This document shows, piece after piece, positions 5,780 through 9,755 of a stretch of 9,755 nt of DNA (position 1 is the first letter of the stretch; every line of letters starts with the position of its first letter). The notes beneath the pieces were generated by a model that had not been told where the DNA came from, searched no databases, and saw only the letters and a program-made list of their open reading frames with translations. Both the position numbers and the translations under genes were made by a program. The DNA is taken from positions 1 through 9,755 of the forward strand of contig JBFMHD010000099.1 of the NCBI GenBank assembly GCA_040752395.1, written 5' to 3'. The stretch comes from JBFMHD01 sp040752395 [NCBI: Candidatus Hydrogenedentota bacterium] (GTDB taxonomy: Bacteria; JBFMHD01).

Positions 5780-6748
5780 CTAATACATCCGTGTTAAAGG
5801 ATATATTTTTGTGTTATCATAAATAACAACATCTTTTAAAACAGAACATGCACCAATCCTGCAATTCTTTCCTATAATCGAGCGTCCCCTGATAATAACT
5901 CCAGTTTCAATGTATGTATCCATACCTATGGACGTCTCATCTGAGATATAGCAGGTATCTGGATTTTCAAATGATACGCCTTCTAACATAAGAATTTTTA
6001 TTTTTCTCTGGTTCCTTAATTTTTCAACATAAGCCAATTCTTCTCTTTGATTTATCCCGCAAATCTCAGCACTATCATCCGTGGTATAGGCTGTAACCAT
6101 CCTTTTCTTTTTATTAAGATAATAAATAACATCAGTAAGATAATATTCTTTCTGGTCGTTTTTATTTTTAAGCAGGTTTAAAACATTTAAAACAGGCTCT
6201 TTTTTAAAAATATATACCCCAGAGTTAACCTCTTTTATTTTAAGTTCGTTTTTATTAGCATCTCTATGTTCAACTATTTTTAAAACTCTATTATTTTTAT
6301 CTTTGACGATTCTGCCATATCCAGCTGGATTTTCAAAAATAGCTGTTAAAATTATAGCATCTTGCTCTGTTTTCTCATATATTTCAAGTAGTTTTTTTAT
6401 AGTAGCAAGACTAATTAAAGGCATATCACCGCAAAAAACAAAAATATCATCGCTTTTAACTTGCCCACTGTTTCTCGCAGCCATAAATGCATCGCCTGTT
6501 CCAAGCTGGTTTTTCTGAATAGCAAAATGAATCCTTACAGAATCAGAAGGAAAATACCGTTTGATGGTTTCAGAAATTAATTTATAGTCTGGTGGTACCA
6601 CAATAATTATATTATTAATTTGATTTACTTTGCAGATAGTTTTTAAAAGATAACAAATCATAGGGGTATCATCAATAGGATGAAGTACTTTTGGCAATTT
6701 GGTTTTCATTCTTTTGCCAATGCCGGCTGCAAGTATCACTGCATCCAT
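5780..6748 (-). CDS. glmU: UDP-N-acetylglucosamine pyrophosphorylase (GlmU N-terminal type), shortened C-terminus
   Basis: The protein transfers UMP from UTP to N-acetylglucosamine-1-phosphate, giving UDP-GlcNAc for peptidoglycan and lipopolysaccharide. All uridylyltransferase marks are visible: LAAGIGKRM (6-14), LPKVLHPI (18-25), QLGTGDA (81-87), CGDMPL (106-111, metal aspartate 108), GYGRI (143-147), Glu160 in IVEHRDA, EVNSGVY (173-179) and Asn232 in GINQREEL. After a linker helix only about three left-handed beta-helix turns follow (262-322), ending in TRMY. Full GlmU has about 450 residues, so most of the acetyltransferase domain, including its catalytic His region, is absent. The following 51 bp do not encode it. 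Acetylation of glucosamine-1-phosphate must come from elsewhere, or the enzyme serves a salvage route. AGAGGAG lies 7 nt before ATG 6748, within repeat module A. Confidence 0.85.
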   Translation of the reverse strand: MDAVILAAGIGKRMKTKLPKVLHPIDDTPMICYLLKTICKVNQINNIIIVVPPDYKLISETIKRYFPSDSVRIHFAIQKNQLGTGDAFMAARNSGQVKSDDIFVFCGDMPLISLATIKKLLEIYEKTEQDAIILTAIFENPAGYGRIVKDKNNRVLKIVEHRDANKNELKIKEVNSGVYIFKKEPVLNVLNLLKNKNDQKEYYLTDVIYYLNKKKRMVTAYTTDDSAEICGINQREELAYVEKLRNQRKIKILMLEGVSFENPDTCYISDETSIGMDTYIETGVIIRGRSIIGKNCRIGACSVLKDVVIYDNTKIYPLTRMY

Positions 6749-6756
6749 TGTATATC

Positions 6757-6988
6757 TCCTCTGAAAAACGTTGTAACTCTAATAATTCGGGCTACAGGCT
6801 ACGGACTACAGCTGGCTGGAGCTCGGGGCCCGGAGCCTGAAGTCAACATATCATCTACTTCTTGCATCTTTTCCGTTATCTTGCTTCTTGCTTCTTTCGT
6901 TGTCTTTCTTTTCCGTTTCTCAACCTCAACCTCAACCTTAACCTTTTCTTTCTTTCCGTTATCTTGCCTCTATATATCATCTCCTATG
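6757..6988 (-). repeat. Dispersed intergenic element, copy with A, B and C
   Basis: Module A (6757-6786) is identical to 991-1020. Module B (6789-6837) repeats the GC-rich heptamers of 3596-3644 with several transitions, for example CAGCTGGCTG instead of the palindrome CAGCCGGCTG. Module C (6844-6988) starts AACATATCAT and ends TATCATCTCCTATG, like 3645-3735, but is about 50 bp longer through extra CTTGCTT units and a CAACCT hexamer run (6921-6938). It fills the entire 243-bp gap between fapA and glmU, and its module A edge provides the SD of glmU. Confidence 0.9.
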
Positions 6989-6991
6989 AAA

Positions 6992-8122
6992 TTATTCTAC
7001 CTCTAAATCCGGGTTAATCTGCATAAGAATCTTTCCTTCTTTAAGATAAAATCCACATTGTTTTACAGAACTTGTCACAAGATGAGAGATACCAGCAATC
7101 TCAATTTTCACCCCCGGGTAAATTTCATTAAATACCACAACATTACAATACCCTTTGGCTTTGCGTTTTCTAATCTTTAAATCAAGTTCTTTTCTTTTAT
7201 TTTCAGCATCCTCCATTTTCTTTTTCAGTTCAAAATAAAGTTTACTCTGTAAAGCGAGTTGTTCTTTTTTGTCCTGAGGGAGTGTCCTTATCTTTTCACC
7301 CATTGTTTTGATAACCATAATAAGTTTTTCAAGTCGTTTAAGTTTTGGTAAGTCTTCTCTTACAATACTCTCAAGTTCTAAGAAGTCGCTCACCCATTTT
7401 TTCATCTTGTCATTTTTAATAATGATTTCAACAGGTGTCATCTCTTTGTTTCCTAAAAACTTCACAGCCACTCTATCGCCCGCCTCAATTGTAGAGTCTA
7501 CTATGGTACCTTTATAGAGTGTACAATCAATACTATCACTAGCCACTACTTTACTTTTTTTAATCTCACCTGTATTAACTCTATCTTTAACTCTTATATC
7601 AGCTTCTCTGATATAAGGTGATGTAAGGGATGCTGCTTCAATCCATGTAGTTGACATACCATTTATGCCTCCCTCAATAACTAACTCTTCGCCACATATT
7701 ATAACAGCATCCTGTACATAGCCTTTAAGAACTATCTTTCCAGAAGCCTCGACTCTTGAACCTCCTTCAATATTCCCTATTATTTCAAGATTTTTATCAA
7801 ACTTTACAAGAGTATCAGCTCCTTTAATAGACTTTTTTATAGAATAAGTAGTTTTATCCGGATCAATAAATGATCCATCTGGTAGCGCAACCTCTTTTAC
7901 TTCAGCAATCTGTTTAGCTTTTTCTTCCTCTTTTTTATATAAATCTTCAATATCTTTAATCTCTTCATCTATCTCACCATACTCAATACCCCAATCTTTA
8001 AGTTTATTCAATTGTGATTCAGTAATAGTATCTCCTTTTGAGAATATTGGTCCGCCATCATAATATATATCTCTATTAAGAACTTTATTGGGTTTAAGTT
8101 CACTAATTTTAATAGTAGCCAT
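6992..8122 (-). CDS. FapA / DUF342 family polymer-like protein
   Basis: The 376 residues match the FapA (DUF342) architecture. The central part (about 112-235) is a right-handed beta-helix with repeated G-x-V-x-A-x-G-x-I turns, such as NIEGGSRVEASGKIVLKG and the GGING turn at 151-155. It is followed by a charged coiled coil (about 245-325) and a C-terminal beta unit with NEIYPGVKIEIAG (332-344). In some bacteria FapA-type proteins affect flagellar placement or surface structures. The N-terminus (3-50) resembles the small domain that precedes HD-GYP phosphodiesterases: ISELKPNKVLNRDIY, then FSKGDTIT, then LKDWGIEY. No HD-GYP domain is present. It is soluble, with no signal peptide. The ATG (8122-8120) follows directly on the sensor's TAA, and GAGGGGA (complement of 8126-8132) lies inside the sensor's last codons, so translation is probably coupled. 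Confidence 0.75.
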   Translation of the reverse strand: MATIKISELKPNKVLNRDIYYDGGPIFSKGDTITESQLNKLKDWGIEYGEIDEEIKDIEDLYKKEEEKAKQIAEVKEVALPDGSFIDPDKTTYSIKKSIKGADTLVKFDKNLEIIGNIEGGSRVEASGKIVLKGYVQDAVIICGEELVIEGGINGMSTTWIEAASLTSPYIREADIRVKDRVNTGEIKKSKVVASDSIDCTLYKGTIVDSTIEAGDRVAVKFLGNKEMTPVEIIIKNDKMKKWVSDFLELESIVREDLPKLKRLEKLIMVIKTMGEKIRTLPQDKKEQLALQSKLYFELKKKMEDAENKRKELDLKIRKRKAKGYCNVVVFNEIYPGVKIEIAGISHLVTSSVKQCGFYLKEGKILMQINPDLEVE

Positions 8123-9622
8123 TTATCCCCTCAATTTTAAAAGAGATTTATAGATATCTTCAGCTTCTTCAGGATAACTAACAAAACTAATTCTTACTGG
8201 ATTATTATTTATTGTTTTATCAAGTTCTACGGTTAAAAGAGTTCTTCTAATCTCTTTTTTATCTTTGCCTGGAAGAACTGCTATAAGTTCACCTGGATAT
8301 ACACTTATAACGTTTTTCGTAGTGGTTAATTTATTATATATTTCTTCTCTAAACTTTCTTATTTCTTCACCTGATATAATTTCAGACTGCACAACAAATT
8401 TTATAAGAGTTAACGGGTAATCAAGTTCTTTTGCCCTGATAAACTCATCCTTAAGAACCTCAACAAGCAATCTAAATGGTTCATTTCTGATTTTGGATTC
8501 AAACTCAAGAGTTTTCGCGGTAACGATGGCTGGTCCAAGCATCGAACCAAGAATGGTAAAAAGCTTTAAAAGAAAATCTTTATCTTCGAGTTTTTCATAA
8601 TCATTTAAGATTATTAAACCTCCTATCTTATCTCCGGCAGGTAATGGTATTATTACATCGTCTCCATTAAACGAGGTACCACATATATTTTTATCAGATA
8701 ATTGGTCAAAATATAAAGCCTCGGTTTTTAATCCTTTTTCAGATAATTCATTTTGTGATAATTTTTCAGGCAGGGTAAGGTCTTCCTTCTCAAACCCAAG
8801 TTTTTTAAGAAAATCTTCTTCGGATTTCTGATATATAGCACCTGATTTTGCTCCAAACCCTGTCTGTAGTGCTTCAAGCGATAATTGAAATACATCATTA
8901 ATATTATCACTTGAGCTGATTATTTTACCCACCTCATAGATAGCAGAGAGCTCATCATTTGCCTTTTGTAACTTTTCATGAGATTTTTTAATCTCTAAAA
9001 CCATTTCATTAAATACCTGGGCAAGTGTACCGATCTCGTCCCTGGTCCTGGGCGTGACACTCTGATTTAAATCACCCTCTCTTACTTTAATGCTCGCAGC
9101 TGTTAGTTTTTCAAGCTGTTTTGTTAACCTTGTTGATAAAAGACTTGAAATAATAATAGAAAACAATACAAGAATAACCGCAAATTTAACCATCTCCTTT
9201 TTTATCTCGTCCCTTTTTTGTAAAAAACTATCTCTGTTATAAAATATCTCAACGAAGCCTAATTCAACATCTGTTCCTGGTATAATGATACGAGATGCAA
9301 ATTTTTTATATTTACCAAGTACACCCCTTTTTTCAGCAAGCGTTTTGTTTTCGTCATCTTTGACAATTATTAATGCGATGTCTTTATCAGATGCAACTAA
9401 TAGTTCTATAACAGTCTCTATAGTAGAAAGCTCATTCTTTAATATATTCTCAGAAAGGCTCGGCATTAAAGTATTGGTTATAACATTTACTTTTCGTATG
9501 ATATCATCTTCTGTGATCTGATCTAATCGATAAAGAAATATATTCGTACCTATGCTTACTGTTATTATGATAAAAATAGCCACAAGAAGAGCTATTTTGC
9601 CTGCAAGAGTTAGTTTAAACAT
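8123..9622 (-). CDS. Membrane sensor: periplasmic domain, HAMP, GAF and degenerate GGDEF-like domain
   Basis: The 499 residues contain a first membrane segment (8-31), a periplasmic sensing region (32-146), a second segment (147-165) and a HAMP domain (about 166-215, with DEIGTLAQVFNEM at 195-207). A signalling helix (205-232), a GAF-type domain (about 233-372) and a C-terminal alpha/beta domain (about 385-499) follow. The last domain has the outline of a nucleotidyl-cyclase fold. Where active diguanylate cyclases read GGDEF or GGEEF followed by a hydrophobic strand, this one reads VYPGELIAVLPG (441-452), so the catalytic signature is not intact. It has no histidine-kinase or methyl-accepting region. 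I infer a receptor-type signalling protein acting with the coupled FapA protein. ATG 9622 is chosen because AGAGGAGG lies 7 nt upstream. A longer frame from 9676 would translate repeat sequence. Confidence 0.75.
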   Translation of the reverse strand: MFKLTLAGKIALLVAIFIIITVSIGTNIFLYRLDQITEDDIIRKVNVITNTLMPSLSENILKNELSTIETVIELLVASDKDIALIIVKDDENKTLAEKRGVLGKYKKFASRIIIPGTDVELGFVEIFYNRDSFLQKRDEIKKEMVKFAVILVLFSIIISSLLSTRLTKQLEKLTAASIKVREGDLNQSVTPRTRDEIGTLAQVFNEMVLEIKKSHEKLQKANDELSAIYEVGKIISSSDNINDVFQLSLEALQTGFGAKSGAIYQKSEEDFLKKLGFEKEDLTLPEKLSQNELSEKGLKTEALYFDQLSDKNICGTSFNGDDVIIPLPAGDKIGGLIILNDYEKLEDKDFLLKLFTILGSMLGPAIVTAKTLEFESKIRNEPFRLLVEVLKDEFIRAKELDYPLTLIKFVVQSEIISGEEIRKFREEIYNKLTTTKNVISVYPGELIAVLPGKDKKEIRRTLLTVELDKTINNNPVRISFVSYPEEAEDIYKSLLKLRG

Positions 9623-9629
9623 TTTTGGT

Positions 9630-9637
9630 CCTCCTCT
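9630..9637 (-). promoter_or_regulatory. SD that fixes the sensor start
   Basis: AGAGGAGG on the minus strand lies 7 nt before ATG 9622-9620. The protein begins MFKLTLAGKIALLVAIF, a plausible cytoplasmic end running into a membrane segment. The site is formed at the edge of the dispersed repeat, so the upstream frame extension to 9676 is rejected. Confidence 0.8.
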
Positions 9638-9755
9638 GAAAAACATTGTAACTCTAATGATATCAAGTAGAAGCAAGAAGCAAGATAACGGAAGAAGTGA
9701 GAGGTATCAGGACGGGCTACAGGCTACAGGCTACGGACTACAGCCGGCTGGAGCC
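9632..9755 (-). repeat. Dispersed intergenic element, A plus B, cut by right edge
   Basis: Module A (9632-9688) matches 991-1047 at 54 of 57 positions and continues with GGAAGAAGTGAGAGGTATCA. Module B starts near 9714 and runs to the edge. It has one more GGCTACA heptamer than the copies at 3596 and 6789. Module C, if present, lies outside the window. This is the best example of the A-to-B junction and shows that the sequence GAGGTATCAGGAC at 9701-9713 corresponds to GAAGTATCAGGAC at 3583-3595. Confidence 0.9.

Noticed and set aside
9623-9676. Upstream extension of the sensor gene to 9676
   Set aside because: The extra 18 residues translate repeat module A, including the SD itself. ATG 9622 has ideal spacing.

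Overview
The window comes from an AT-rich bacterial chromosome. It uses the standard code, strong Shine-Dalgarno (SD) sites and sigma-70-type promoters. A lipoprotein-like or secreted propeller protein, a two-membrane-segment sensor and GlmU for cell-wall precursor synthesis suggest a diderm, probably from an uncultured candidate lineage. The exact phylum cannot be read from the sequence.

Layout, left to right. (i) 1-314, minus: the N-terminal part of a coiled-coil protein that runs off the left edge and has its own canonical promoter. (ii) About 452-979, plus: a small membrane protein with a C-x2-C...C-x3-H metal-binding-like motif. (iii) 980-1409: a 430-bp gene-free stretch packed with short repeats, ending in a clear promoter. 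(iv) 1410-2663, plus: a PLP-dependent O-acetylhomoserine sulfhydrylase-type enzyme. (v) 9622 down to 2810, minus: five genes in one direction. They are a HAMP-GAF sensor with a degenerate GGDEF-like end, a FapA/DUF342 protein whose start abuts the sensor's stop, a GlmU-type uridylyltransferase with a shortened C-terminus, a secreted TPR/NHL-propeller/vWA-like protein, and a polyprenyl-synthase-like protein that appears to lack its catalytic aspartates.

The sensor and FapA are probably translationally coupled and may work together in surface or motility control. The remaining three genes need not share a pathway. Three of the five minus-strand genes (sensor, glmU, polyprenyl-synthase-like) start directly beside the same dispersed intergenic element. 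Its edge carries the AGAGGAG sequence that serves as their SD site.

The most unusual feature is the spacer DNA. It is built from a modular repeat family (modules A, B and C, defined in the features), and most spacers of any length contain degenerate 7-bp tandem repeats of different sequence. One repeat module is GC-rich in an otherwise AT-rich setting. Copies differ by whole heptamers, which suggests slippage. No CRISPR array, transposase, tRNA or rRNA was seen.
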